A stretch of DNA of 49,506 nt from Deltaproteobacteria bacterium SG8_13 (GTDB lineage Bacteria; Desulfobacterota; Desulfobacteria; Desulfobacterales; SG8-13). The translations under genes and the position numbers were made by a program. Shown piece by piece: positions 34,981-44,211 of this stretch. Each line of letters opens with the position of its first letter. Position 1 is the stretch's first letter. The DNA lies in assembly GCA_001303025.1 (NCBI GenBank), contig LJNK01000018.1, forward strand, positions 1-49,506. Reading direction: 5' to 3'. The notes under the pieces were generated by a model, which saw nothing but the letters and a program-made list of their open reading frames with translations, was not told the DNA's origin and made no database searches.

Positions 34981-35466
34981 GTGCGCAGGATTGTGATCGG
35001 TGTGATGGGGGGCGGATCGGTTTCAGCAGCCGATGCGGCGGATGCGTATGAGTTGGGACGGCTGATCGCCGGGCAGGGCTGGGTATTGCTCAACGGCGGC
35101 CGTCAGGCCGGCATCATGGACGCTGCGGCAAAAGGAGCTGCCGACAGTGGCGGCACGACAGTCGGCATACTGCCGGATGAAACCGGCAGGGATCTGTCGC
35201 CGCATATTCAGATCCCGATTCTGACCGGCATGGGCAGCGGCCGCAATGTCATCAACGTGCTCACCAGCCACGTGGTGGTAGCCTGTGCCGGCGGGGCCGG
35301 AACCATATCGGAAATCGCACTGGCACTCAAACACGCCCGCCCGGTCGTTCTGATGAATTTCGAAGCCGAGGGGATCTTCGACGCTTACCGGGCCACCGGA
35401 CAACTGCACATGGTCGCCACCCCGGCGCAGGCCATCGCAGCGATCAAAGCCATAGTCGAACGCTGA
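34981..35466 (+). CDS. TIGR00725-type LOG-like Rossmann protein
   Basis: A 161-aa protein starting at GTG 34981, with an AAGGAGGT site. The N-terminus IVIGVMGGGS and the LLNGGRQAGIMDAAAKGA loop define a lysine-decarboxylase-like (LOG) fold. The motif P-G-G-x-G-T of true LOG phosphoribohydrolases is replaced by C-A-G-G-A-G-T (VACAGGAGTISE). That change is typical of the TIGR00725 subgroup, whose activity is not established. It ends in AAIKAIVER. Confidence 0.85.
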   Translation: MRRIVIGVMGGGSVSAADAADAYELGRLIAGQGWVLLNGGRQAGIMDAAAKGAADSGGTTVGILPDETGRDLSPHIQIPILTGMGSGRNVINVLTSHVVVACAGGAGTISEIALALKHARPVVLMNFEAEGIFDAYRATGQLHMVATPAQAIAAIKAIVER

Positions 35467-35553
35467 GATAAAGGGCTCGCAAGTATCCACGGGCAGGACC
35501 TGCCGGTCGAGCCGGGACCGGCGGCCGCCGCGCCTGCGCTGATCCCTGACCGG

Positions 35554-36270
35554 TTACAGGGAACCGTCACGGGCGCCCAGCAGGGCTTCTGCAATCCTCA
35601 GATCCGATGCGGTGGTGATTTTCACATTGGTCTTGCTGCCGGGAACGATTTTCACCCGATGGCCAATGCGCTCCACCAGTGCGGCATCATCGGTCCCGCT
35701 GCAACCATCCTGCAGGGCCTGCCGATGGGCCCGGAGCAGCAGATCGTATCGGAACACCTGCGGAGTCTGGACCATCCACAGCCCGTTTCGGTCGACGGTT
35801 CCGGTCACCCAGCTTTCGGAATCGGCCTTCTTGATGGTGTCGTCGGCCGGTATGCCGGGTATGCAGGCTCCGCACTGTGCGGCACAGCTGACACAAACAG
35901 AAATCAGCTCGGGGGCGACCAGCGGCCTGACGCCGTCGTGGACTGCCACCAGCCCGCCCTTTTCCTTCACCGCCTCCAGGGCGTTGCGGACCGAGTTCTG
36001 GCGCTCTTCACCGCCGGCCACCAGGCTCACCGGGCACCGCAGATCCGCCTCGGGCAGGATCTGCTGCCGACAGTATTGAAAATCTGCCGCCGGCACCACA
36101 AGATAGATGCTTCCCACCTCCCGGCAGGTGTCGATTCTCGCCAGTGCGTGTGACAGGATAGATCTGCCGGCGATTTGCAGGTACTGTTTTCGCACACCGG
36201 TGTTCAATCGCCGCCCTTCACCGGCGGCGACGACAATGGCGGAAACCGGAATGTCTGATATTGCCGACAC
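35554..36270 (-). CDS. ispD: 2-C-methyl-D-erythritol 4-phosphate cytidylyltransferase
   Basis: A 238-aa IspD, the CTP-dependent third enzyme of the MEP isoprenoid pathway. The CTP-binding loop is AAGEGRRLNTGVRKQY (residues 15-30). A GGEERQNSVRNAL helix and a VHDGVRPLV motif supply metal ligands, and the C-terminal KITTASDL segment is conserved. No ispF follows, either fused or adjacent. It ends a minus run and is 28 nt downstream of the HPr-fusion gene. Confidence 0.96.
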   Translation of the reverse strand: MSAISDIPVSAIVVAAGEGRRLNTGVRKQYLQIAGRSILSHALARIDTCREVGSIYLVVPAADFQYCRQQILPEADLRCPVSLVAGGEERQNSVRNALEAVKEKGGLVAVHDGVRPLVAPELISVCVSCAAQCGACIPGIPADDTIKKADSESWVTGTVDRNGLWMVQTPQVFRYDLLLRAHRQALQDGCSGTDDAALVERIGHRVKIVPGSKTNVKITTASDLRIAEALLGARDGSL

Positions 36271-36297
36271 TTGGGGCTCTTGTTTTCGCTTTCGGGC

Positions 36298-37608
36298 TCA
36301 CTTCAGGTAGGTAAGTTCCCTGGGCAGGGGGACTCCCTTTCCCATCGTATCTTCACCGTAGTTTACCGATGCCAGAATTTTGATGTCCTTGAGCGCTCGG
36401 AGATCGCCTTTGAACGTAACCTCTTTGAGGCCTTCCTTCTGGATTTTTCCACCGGCCCATTGGATGTCCAGAACGCTACTGGCGTCGAAACGATCTTCAC
36501 CGACACACATTTCCACTTCACCGCCGAAATGTTGGACGATTTTGGCCACCAGCAGACTGGGGCGGGCGTGAAAACCGAGCTTGACCGGAATGCCGACCGT
36601 GATGGAACCGCGCTCGATGTTTTCGTTGAGAATTTCAACGGCCAGCTTGGTGCCGGTGTTCAAAAAGTGGCAGGCATAATAAAGCCCGTAGTTGACGGTA
36701 CGGTCCAACAGCAGCTCCGCGTCCACCAGCGAGGCAAGACGGTCGCGGGCCTGTTTGTATATGTTCTTGTAGCCCGCTTCATACAGGTGCCGTTCGTAAA
36801 AGTGCAGCAGCCTTCCCATGATCTGAAAGAGATGAAAAACCGCTGAAAAATTTCCGCGCAGTTGCTTGAGCTTGCGATTTCCGAAACGGAAACCACCGTG
36901 AATCACATAGGTGTCAAAAGACGACTGCAGGTTGTGAACCAGCATTTCGAAACGGCGGATTTCCACCTCATTGATCTTGTCGGGTACCAGGGCGTGGATG
37001 CCCTCCATATCGTGGGGTTGATAGAACCGATACAGCTCGAGGCTTTTTGTGATCCGGATAAACTCGCTGGCGATACTGACGATGCTTTCCTTCTGCTGGT
37101 CTTTGTTTTCGTCGTCGATGTTGTACTCGAGCAACTCACTGGTAACCACTTCGGGATAGTCGGCAATGTTTATGGAATCTTGCGGAATGGGAATCCGCAG
37201 CCGTCGGGCTTCGTCGATAATAACCGGAACCAGTTTTTTCAGAGAGCAGGCCAGAAACTCGAAAGTGTTCTCACCTTCCTTTTTAAAGTTTTCCATATCC
37301 ACCAGGTCATAGAAAATCAGGCGGTTGAGGATATGCTTTTGAGAATAGGCGGCAAGACTCAGGTGCCGAACGGCGGCGGTCAACTCGCGGAAGAAATACC
37401 AGTCGGTATTGTTCTTGGCCCCGTGAAAATCGAGAAAATCCTCCAGCAGCTGAGAGCTGGATATCATCGATGAGTAAAGCTTTTTACTGGTGACATCGGG
37501 AGTGGTGGTGGGCTTCTCCAGAAAATTGCAGTACGTCAGGTAATCGTGGGTGAAAATGCGAACCCGTTCGCTGAAAGTAATCGAGCAGATATCTCCGGCA
37601 GCATCCAT
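36298..37608 (-). CDS. HPr-family phosphocarrier domain fused to an unknown N-terminal domain
   Basis: A 436-aa protein. Residues 1-335 form an unfamiliar helical domain (long helices such as SSQLLEDFLDFHGAKNNTDWYFF and LHFYERHLYEAGYKNIYKQ). Residues 338-425 form an HPr domain with the phospho-acceptor His347 in KLGFHARPSLLVA and a serine region in ASSVLDIQWAGGK. PTS HPr is normally about 88 aa and free; here a large domain precedes it. It lies 38 nt after the end of rnpB on the same strand, and ispD follows at 28 nt. Domain boundaries are estimates. ATG 37608 lacks a strong ribosome-binding site. Confidence 0.88.
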   Translation of the reverse strand: MDAAGDICSITFSERVRIFTHDYLTYCNFLEKPTTTPDVTSKKLYSSMISSSQLLEDFLDFHGAKNNTDWYFFRELTAAVRHLSLAAYSQKHILNRLIFYDLVDMENFKKEGENTFEFLACSLKKLVPVIIDEARRLRIPIPQDSINIADYPEVVTSELLEYNIDDENKDQQKESIVSIASEFIRITKSLELYRFYQPHDMEGIHALVPDKINEVEIRRFEMLVHNLQSSFDTYVIHGGFRFGNRKLKQLRGNFSAVFHLFQIMGRLLHFYERHLYEAGYKNIYKQARDRLASLVDAELLLDRTVNYGLYYACHFLNTGTKLAVEILNENIERGSITVGIPVKLGFHARPSLLVAKIVQHFGGEVEMCVGEDRFDASSVLDIQWAGGKIQKEGLKEVTFKGDLRALKDIKILASVNYGEDTMGKGVPLPRELTYLK

Positions 37609-37646
37609 GTCGAAGGTGTCATCGGTGTCTTGGTTGTCGGTATAAC

Positions 37647-38028
<382 letters not shown>

Positions 38029-38066
38029 AACTGGTAAAATAATCACGATCTGCCCGACTGGCCAGT

Positions 38067-38086
38067 GCTGACGGCATACCGTCAGC
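38067..38086 (-). other. Perfect hairpin between the zinc-ribbon gene and rnpB
   Basis: GCTGACGG, a four-base loop, CCGTCAGC. The 8-bp stem has no T run, so it is a weak terminator candidate after the C4 zinc-ribbon coiled-coil gene or a structure in the rnpB leader. Confidence 0.35.
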
Positions 38087-38123
38087 CGGCAGAACGGCAC
38101 CGGACGAACCATCCGAATACGGT

Positions 38124-38858
38124 CTAGCCGTTTTCCAGCCTTCCGTGCGGATAGATAATTCTCTCACAATGCGGGCACACCAGCAACCGGTCGAATCGCT
38201 GCAGCTCGTTGTACATCTGCGGCGGAATGTTCATGTTGCATCCCTGACAGATGGATGCCTTGACCGCCGCCACCACGGTAGTGCCGGTGTATGGTTTTGT
38301 CTGTTCGTATTTTTTCAGCAGATCGGAATCGATACCGCCGACGATCTGTTCCCGCATCCGCTGCAGTTGTTCAAGCTTTTGCTTCATATCCGCCGACTCG
38401 CGATCCACTTGCACCTTTTCCGCTTCCATTTGCCCGGCAAACGTCTCAGCGCTATCCCGATCGGATGCGACCGCTGCCTCGGCCTCATCGATCGCCTCCA
38501 GGCATTCGAGCATCTTGTCTTCGACACCGGACTGCAACCGGTTCAAATCTTCGATTTCCTGCAGACCGGCCTGATATTCCTTGTTGGTTTTTACGGTTCT
38601 GAGCTTTTCGTTGCTTTTCTCAACTTTCGCCTGAATCGACTGCGTTTCAGACTCATATTGCCGGTAGGATTTCTGCAGATCGGACATCCGGGATTCGGAC
38701 TGCGCCATGCGGGTTTTTAACTCTTCGAGTTGTGTTTCAAGAAGGCTCAAGCGACGCGGCACATCGGCCAGCGATGAACGGAGGGAAGCGGTTTCCAACT
38801 CGTTCTCCTGAAGCTGCAGCAGGGCTTCGATTTTTTGCGTTAAATCGGAAGGGCTCAT
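38124..38858 (-). CDS. C4-type zinc-ribbon coiled-coil protein (CT398-like)
   Basis: A 244-aa protein. ATG 38858 has an AGGGGAG site. Residues 1-175 are a long coiled coil rich in Glu, Lys and Gln (LQLQENELETASLRSSLADVPRRLSLL, LEELKTRMAQSESRM). A C-terminal zinc ribbon has ICQGCNMNIPPQ and LLVCPHCERIIYP, i.e. C-x2-C twice. This is the zf-RING_7/DUF164 family with the CT398 type fold, implicated in protein-RNA or secretion contexts in other bacteria. It lies between the NIF3-like gene (29 nt upstream) and rnpB. Confidence 0.9.
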   Translation of the reverse strand: MSPSDLTQKIEALLQLQENELETASLRSSLADVPRRLSLLETQLEELKTRMAQSESRMSDLQKSYRQYESETQSIQAKVEKSNEKLRTVKTNKEYQAGLQEIEDLNRLQSGVEDKMLECLEAIDEAEAAVASDRDSAETFAGQMEAEKVQVDRESADMKQKLEQLQRMREQIVGGIDSDLLKKYEQTKPYTGTTVVAAVKASICQGCNMNIPPQMYNELQRFDRLLVCPHCERIIYPHGRLENG

Positions 38859-38887
38859 TTCTCCCCTATCGTCGACGGGCATCGAAT

Positions 38888-39685
38888 TCAAATCAATACA
38901 AACGGGTCTTTTTCATTCCCGTAGGCAACGACATCGACTTGTGCGCCGAGAGCGTCAAGCTCGACGGTTAACCAGCTGGCCAGTGCGTCTACCATAATGT
39001 GCTCCGATGCAAAATGCCCGATGTCGATCATTCCCCGGTTGGCCTGCTGAATCTCCAGCGCATCGTGATAGCGCAGGTCTCCGCTGAGATATACCTGGGC
39101 GTCTGAAAGCAGAAAATCATTCAGCAGTCCGGAGCCGCTGCCGCTGCAAACCAGCACGTTGCCGACACGCAGCTTCAGATCGCCGGCCACCCGCACATGT
39201 TCGATGGCCAGTGCCTTCTTGACGGCAGCGGCCATTTCCTTCAGGCTGCAGCGTCGGGCCAGCTCACCGATTCGTCCGAAGCTCGGCTGGCCATCTTCCC
39301 GGTACAATGCAGCGACGTTTTTCAAACCGATCCGCTCGGCCAGCATATCGTTCAATCCGCTGTGCGTTCTGTCCAGATTGGTGTGGGCGGAGAAGACGGC
39401 CAGTCGGTGTTTGGCAGCCATCTGGATGCTCTTTCCGAGGGGGTGGCTGAAATCGATCGATTTGAGCGGTTTGAAAATCAGCGGATGATGGGTAACCAGC
39501 AGATTTGCCTTCTGTTTGCAGGCGGCCTGAATGACTTCCGGTGAAGGATCGAGGGCCACCCACATCGTTTTTACCGGCCAGCTCCGGCTACCGACCTGCA
39601 GCCCGGAGTTGTCCCAGTCCTCGGCCAGCTGTTGAGGCGCGAACCGTTCAATAACCCGGATAATATCTAGGACGGTGAGCTCCAT
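38888..39685 (-). CDS. NIF3-like dinuclear metal-centre protein
   Basis: A 265-aa protein of the NIF3/YbgI family, which forms hexameric rings with a two-metal site. The metal-binding VTHHPLIF motif, SAHTNLDRT and an IDIGHFASEH near the C-terminus are present. The family was named GTP cyclohydrolase I type 2, but its true activity remains unsettled. It is directly downstream of the rpoD/tRNA region on the same strand and the zinc-ribbon protein follows. Confidence 0.93.
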   Translation of the reverse strand: MELTVLDIIRVIERFAPQQLAEDWDNSGLQVGSRSWPVKTMWVALDPSPEVIQAACKQKANLLVTHHPLIFKPLKSIDFSHPLGKSIQMAAKHRLAVFSAHTNLDRTHSGLNDMLAERIGLKNVAALYREDGQPSFGRIGELARRCSLKEMAAAVKKALAIEHVRVAGDLKLRVGNVLVCSGSGSGLLNDFLLSDAQVYLSGDLRYHDALEIQQANRGMIDIGHFASEHIMVDALASWLTVELDALGAQVDVVAYGNEKDPFVLI

Positions 39686-39699
39686 GTTTTGTCAACCAA

Positions 39700-39735
39700 C
39701 AGAAAAGGCGCGGTAAGCGGACCTACCACGCCTTA
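39700..39735 (-). terminator. Rho-independent terminator after the tRNA gene
   Basis: On the minus strand AAGGCGTGGTA (39734-39724), an 8-nt loop, TACCGCGCCTT (39715-39705, one G-U) and then TTCTG with T-rich continuation. It lies 130 nt past the tRNA 3' end and just before the NIF3-like ATG at 39685. Confidence 0.7.
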
Positions 39736-39864
39736 GCCGGTCTTTGCCCCGGACAGAGTCCATCATGCGAACCTCGCCTGCCCGAGATGAGGGCAGCGGT
39801 TGTTGGGGTGACAGTTTCGGCGGTAATACATCACAGTTTGGGTTGTCCTTTGCGCTGTCGGGTA

Positions 39865-39937
39865 TGGGCCCACCTGGAATCGAACCAGGGACCGACCGGT
39901 TATGAGCCGGTGGCTCTGCCAGCTGAGCTATGGGCCC
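39865..39937 (-). tRNA. tRNA with CAT anticodon (tRNA-Met, possibly tRNA-Ile2)
   Basis: 73 nt without an encoded CCA. The acceptor stem GGGCCCA pairs with TGGGCCC. D-arm GCTC-AGCTGGCA-GAGC. The anticodon stem ACCGG-CTCATAA-CCGGT gives anticodon CAT. T-arm CCTGG-TTCGATT-CCAGG. CAT serves elongator Met, or Ile2 when modified by TilS. The acceptor and stem identity cannot settle this by eye. It lies downstream of rpoD on the same strand. Confidence 0.95.
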
Positions 39938-40087
39938 CCGTGAAAGTACCGTGCAGATTAGCCCTTGCAGCTGGGTTTGTCAAGCTGATTGGACCGGCTG
40001 CGGATGCCCGCCCACAGGGAATTCCCGCGGTTGCCGCCCGGATTGTCAACCGCCGGGAACCGTGTGCGGATGTTGCATTCGGCGAAC

Positions 40088-41956
40088 TTATGTTTCGATG
40101 AAATGTTTCAGTTTCCGGCTGCGGGTGGGGTGCCGCAGTTTCCGCAGCGCCTTGGCCTCGATTTGCCGTATCCTTTCGCGCGTAACGGCGAAATCCTGGC
40201 CGACTTCTTCCAGCGTGTGATCCGCTTTCTCACCGATGCCAAAACGCATGCGCAGCACTTTTTCTTCGCGAGGGGTCAGGGTGGCGAGAACCTTGCGGGT
40301 CTGCTCGGCCAGGTTTAAACTGACGGCGGCTTCGGACGGCAGCATAAACTTCTTGTCTTCGATAAAATCCCCCAGGTGGCTGTCCTCTTCCTCTCCGATC
40401 GGAGTTTCCAGCGATATCGGTTCGCGCGCGATCTTGAGCACCTTGCGCACCTTTTCCAGCGGTATTTCCATTTTCTCTGCAATCTCTTCCGGTGTGGGTT
40501 CTCTGCCCTGTTCCTGCACCAGATAGCGGGAAGTGCGGATCAGCTTGTTGATGGTCTCGATCATGTGGACCGGTATACGGATCGTACGGGCCTGATCTGC
40601 GATTGCCCGTGTAATCGCCTGCCGTATCCACCACGTTGCGTAGGTACTGAACTTGTATCCGCGCCGATATTCGAATTTGTCGACGGCTTTCATCAAGCCG
40701 ATGTTACCCTCCTGGATCAGGTCCAGAAACTGCAGCCCCCGGTTGGTATATTTCTTGGCGATGCTTACCACCAATCGCAGATTCGCGCGGGTGAGTTCGG
40801 ATTTGGCCGCCTTGGCCTTCAGCCGACCTGCGTTCACGTTAGCCATAACCCGCTTCAAGATTCGGTTGTTGGCCTTCAGCTCCCTTTCTCTTTCCTGCGT
40901 GCGCTCCAGTATGTTGGTGATCTCCAGGTAGAGCTCGATCAGCTCGTCTTTCTTTTTCTTGGGCTGGGTTCGCTCGCCGGCCCACTTGGCAAAATGGGTC
41001 TTCGAGCGCAGGTTTTCGAGTATCTCTCGGTGGGGGGCATCAACCTGGGCGGTGCACCGTGCCAACCGGTCTATCATACGATCGAACCATTCGATCTGAT
41101 CCCAGATATCGTTTTCGATTCCGTCGACGATACTGCTTTCCAGCCGCCATTCTTTGAGCAACTCGAAAATTTTTTCCGTCCGGCGGTTGATCGATCTGCG
41201 CACGCGCCGCTTATCATCGGGTTCGTCATCGTCGGAGAAAAGCTTCTCCCGGTAGACGTTGTTCTCCGCGTGAAGCTCCTTGATCCCGCGGATGGTGGTG
41301 AGGAACCTGTCCGTTTGAACGACCTCGTCGACATAGGTGTCGCCTTCGTCGATGTCCCGCAGGACGTATTTCGGGCGAAGCTCTCCGACTTCTATCTGAG
41401 AGCCCATATCGATGATCGACTCCACACCGGTGGTGGTGTCCAGAAGGGCCCGCAGAACCTCCTGCTCGCCGGCTTCGATTTTCTTGGCGATCTCCACTTC
41501 CCCTTCCCTGCTGAGCAGGGTTACCAGGCCCATTTCGCGCAGATACATCTTGACCGGATCGGTTACGCTGCCGAAATCTGCGACAGCCCGCTGGCGTTCC
41601 TTGATTTTGGCCTCTTTGCGCTTTTTGGCCTGTATCGATTTTTTAAGGCTCTTCTCGTCAACAATCTCGATGTCGTGGTCATCAAAGAGCATCAGGGTCT
41701 CTTCGATTTGCTCGGTCGACAGCATGTCTTCGGGAATCACCTCATTGATTTCATCATAGGTGAGATAGCCCTGTTTCGACCCCCTGGTGATGAGTTCCTT
41801 CAGGGCTTTCTTGTTGATGGTGATCATCTTCGATATTTCCCGCTTTGCACTCTTTTTACCGGTGGATGTGGATTTTCGGGCGGTTTTTGCCGACCGGGCG
41901 GTCACCGCCTTCTTTCTGGGTGCAGCTTTCTTGGTCTTAGCGGATTTCTTTACCAT
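40088..41956 (-). CDS. rpoD: RNA polymerase primary sigma factor RpoD
   Basis: A 622-aa sigma-70. ATG 41956 has a GGGAGG site and starts a Lys/Ala-rich, low-complexity tail of about 40 residues ([14 protein letters not shown]). Region 1.1 follows ([31 protein letters not shown]), then region 1.2 with [11 protein letters not shown] and the non-conserved insertion. Region 2 has [19 protein letters not shown]. Region 3 follows with [13 protein letters not shown], and region 4 with the helix-turn-helix [19 protein letters not shown] end. The frame is open further upstream but this overlaps dnaG and is not used. dnaG ends 36 nt upstream, giving the dnaG-rpoD macromolecular-synthesis arrangement without rpsU. 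Confidence 0.97.
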   Translation of the reverse strand: MVKKSAKTKKAAPRKKAVTARSAKTARKSTSTGKKSAKREISKMITINKKALKELITRGSKQGYLTYDEINEVIPEDMLSTEQIEETLMLFDDHDIEIVDEKSLKKSIQAKKRKEAKIKERQRAVADFGSVTDPVKMYLREMGLVTLLSREGEVEIAKKIEAGEQEVLRALLDTTTGVESIIDMGSQIEVGELRPKYVLRDIDEGDTYVDEVVQTDRFLTTIRGIKELHAENNVYREKLFSDDDEPDDKRRVRRSINRRTEKIFELLKEWRLESSIVDGIENDIWDQIEWFDRMIDRLARCTAQVDAPHREILENLRSKTHFAKWAGERTQPKKKKDELIELYLEITNILERTQERERELKANNRILKRVMANVNAGRLKAKAAKSELTRANLRLVVSIAKKYTNRGLQFLDLIQEGNIGLMKAVDKFEYRRGYKFSTYATWWIRQAITRAIADQARTIRIPVHMIETINKLIRTSRYLVQEQGREPTPEEIAEKMEIPLEKVRKVLKIAREPISLETPIGEEEDSHLGDFIEDKKFMLPSEAAVSLNLAEQTRKVLATLTPREEKVLRMRFGIGEKADHTLEEVGQDFAVTRERIRQIEAKALRKLRHPTRSRKLKHFIET

Positions 41957-41991
41957 CAATGATTGCCTCCCGCGCCAATTGGTAGGTTTGC

Positions 41992-43857
41992 CTACAGTTT
42001 TTCGGTTAGGGCCATCCGTTTTCTGTCCCGTTGAACGGCCTGTTGTTGCTTTTCTTCCAGTAGTTTTTTCAGCAGCCGGTCGTCTTTGTTGCGCTCGGCC
42101 TCTTTTATCTTGCGGGAAATATCCCTTGCACTCGATCGGCTGCGGCCGGTCTCTGCAAAATGCTGTATCAACTTTTGACATCCTTCGATCGACCAGTCTT
42201 CCTCTGTGTTGGTCAATTCGGTGATCAGGCGGCGCTGATTTTCGTCCTTCACGCTGTCAAGGATTTCGGATACGAAGCGGTCTGTCGCCGCGGGACCGGT
42301 TTCGGCGCTGACTTCAACTTGATGCTTTTTCTCCTGAAACCGGCTCAGAATCACGCTTCCCAGGGCCCGCAGCGATTCGTTCTCAAAGTAATCGAGAACA
42401 TGGTTGCGGTCGATGTCGGACAGCACGGCAGGCACCTGCAACATCATGGCCACCAGATGCCGTTCGATTCGAGCAGCTCGTTCGATTCCCGGACCGCGGG
42501 GGTGACGGAGATCTTCGGACGGCAGTCGTTTTCCCGGTGTCTGCATTCGATCGCCGGATTGCTGCAAGCGGAGCCGAATGGCATGCTCATCGATCGCAAG
42601 GCGCTCGGCAACTTCTCTGATGTACAACGACTGTTTTATCTCGTCGCCGATGGCTGCCAGCGGCTCGATCAGCTCCGATACGATCCGCACCTTCCCTTCA
42701 ACGGTCGTTCCATATTTTTCCACGGCTGTGTCGAGCAGAAACGGAATGGCGCCGCGTGCTCCGTTTGCCGCCGATTGAAAGCCGCCGGCTCCATATTCGA
42801 AGACATAGGTGTCGGGATCATATCCGGTTTTCAATGACAAAATCTGTGCATTCAAATATCCCTTGTCAAAGACCGCAACGCTTCTGCGCGCAGCCGCCAC
42901 TCCCGCTTCGTCGGAATCGAATACCAGGGTGGCCCGGCCTTCACTGCCGATGCATCCGCGAAGCAGCCGCACATGCTCGGCGGTCAGCGCCGTTCCCAGC
43001 GTTGCCACGGCATTTCGGATGCCGTGCTGGTACAGGGCAATCAGGTCGAAGTAGCCTTCCACAATGAACACCGACCCGAGTTCGCGGCAGTATTTTTTTG
43101 TCTGACAAAGGCCGTAGAGGGACCTTCCTTTGTTGTACAGGCTGGTCTCCGGCGAATTAAGGTACTTGGGCAGGGAATCATCCATGACCCGGCCGCCGAA
43201 TCCAAGCACCCGGGAATTGAGATCCATAATCGGGAACACCACCCGCTCACGAAACCGATCATAATAGCCCGTACCGCTTTTTCTTTGCAGCACCAGGCCG
43301 CACTTTTCCATCAGCGAAGCGCCATAGCCTTTTGCAGTCAATTCCGTCAGAAGGTTGTCCCAGCCCTTGGGGGCATACCCGATCTGGAAATGGTCGATGG
43401 TTTCGCCCGAAATCCTTCTTTTTTTCAGATAATTGCGTCCCGTTTGTCCGGCGTTGCCCTCCAGCAGGCAGCGCCGATAGTAGTCCGCCGCTGCGCGGTT
43501 GGCTGCCAGCATCTGCTCGCGTTCCGCCATTTGCCGTCGCTGCTGTGGTGTCGGAGCGCGCTCCGGCAGTTCGATGCCATAACGTCTGGCAAGGGAACGG
43601 ACGGCCTCCGGAAAACTGACCCCGTCATGCTTCATCAGAAAGGTGAAAACGTTGCCGCCGCTACCGCAACCGAAACAATGAAAAATCTGCTTGTCCGGGT
43701 TGACCGTGAAAGAGGGGGTTTTTTCCGTGTGAAACGGGCAGAGTCCCACGTGGTTTTTACCGGTCTTTTTCAGTCGCACCGCTTCCGAGACCACCTCGAC
43801 GATATCGGCGGCATTTCTGATATCTGAAATTTTTTCTTCCGGGATATAACCAGTCAA
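41992..43857 (-). CDS. dnaG: DNA primase DnaG
   Basis: A 621-aa primase. The start is a TTG at 43857, chosen because GGAGGG lies 8 nt before it and [13 protein letters not shown] is the normal family start. The CHC2 zinc ribbon uses Cys40, His43, Cys61 and Cys64. The TOPRIM catalytic core has [13 protein letters not shown] and LVFDSDEAG. The C-terminal DnaB-binding helical domain is less conserved. An open frame runs 40 codons further upstream but lacks the family start. rpoD follows at 35 nt. The leader and promoter are described separately. Confidence 0.97.
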   Translation of the reverse strand: MTGYIPEEKISDIRNAADIVEVVSEAVRLKKTGKNHVGLCPFHTEKTPSFTVNPDKQIFHCFGCGSGGNVFTFLMKHDGVSFPEAVRSLARRYGIELPERAPTPQQRRQMAEREQMLAANRAAADYYRRCLLEGNAGQTGRNYLKKRRISGETIDHFQIGYAPKGWDNLLTELTAKGYGASLMEKCGLVLQRKSGTGYYDRFRERVVFPIMDLNSRVLGFGGRVMDDSLPKYLNSPETSLYNKGRSLYGLCQTKKYCRELGSVFIVEGYFDLIALYQHGIRNAVATLGTALTAEHVRLLRGCIGSEGRATLVFDSDEAGVAAARRSVAVFDKGYLNAQILSLKTGYDPDTYVFEYGAGGFQSAANGARGAIPFLLDTAVEKYGTTVEGKVRIVSELIEPLAAIGDEIKQSLYIREVAERLAIDEHAIRLRLQQSGDRMQTPGKRLPSEDLRHPRGPGIERAARIERHLVAMMLQVPAVLSDIDRNHVLDYFENESLRALGSVILSRFQEKKHQVEVSAETGPAATDRFVSEILDSVKDENQRRLITELTNTEEDWSIEGCQKLIQHFAETGRSRSSARDISRKIKEAERNKDDRLLKKLLEEKQQQAVQRDRKRMALTEKL

Positions 43858-43860
43858 GAA

Positions 43861-43974
43861 GAGCACCCTCCAGTGATATACAACTTGGGCGGATGAATTC
43901 TGATGGAGGATTTTATATGGGATGAAGTATTGAAACTTCAGTGCTCGCCACGCATGGAAACAGGAGGCGAGCAC
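43861..43974 (-). promoter_or_regulatory. Structured dnaG mRNA leader, ribosome-site sequestering potential
   Basis: Between the promoter and the TTG start the leader can form a 9-bp hairpin (43966-43974 with 43941-43949) and a 6-bp hairpin (43923-43940). The stretch ATCCTCCA (43911-43904) can pair over 8 bp, with one G-U, with TGGAGGGT (43872-43865), which contains the Shine-Dalgarno sequence. The 3' arm of the large hairpin can also pair GAGCAC (43946-43941) with GTGCTC (43866-43861) next to the ribosome site. No known riboswitch is recognised. Confidence 0.4.
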
Positions 43975-44038
43975 CAATCCGTTGGAAAGGCCTCATGGGT
44001 GACATACCCGAAATCATGGTCGTGATCGTTAGCAGAAC

Positions 44039-44067
44039 AATATAATAATTTAGCATAATTATGTCAA
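44039..44067 (-). promoter_or_regulatory. Strong sigma-70 promoter for dnaG-rpoD
   Basis: On the minus strand TTGACA (44067-44062), a 17-nt spacer and TATATT (44044-44039). The -35 box and spacing are consensus. The start point would be near 44032, giving a leader of about 175 nt before dnaG. Confidence 0.7.
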
Positions 44068-44211
44068 CGATTATTTTACACCGCGGGGTGCCTGCAACCG
44101 CTCCCCCGCACCACGCTCGTCAAGCGCAGGTGCATGCGATAGGGGCGCAATACAGCGGTTGCGGGGCAAGGGGACGGGGTGAATCGGTCCGCTCCGGAGT
44201 TCGTTTGGGGT

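Noticed and set aside
40376..41962. A 528-codon plus-strand frame opposite rpoD
   Set aside because: Antisense to a gene with complete sigma-70 regions; no independent coding signal.
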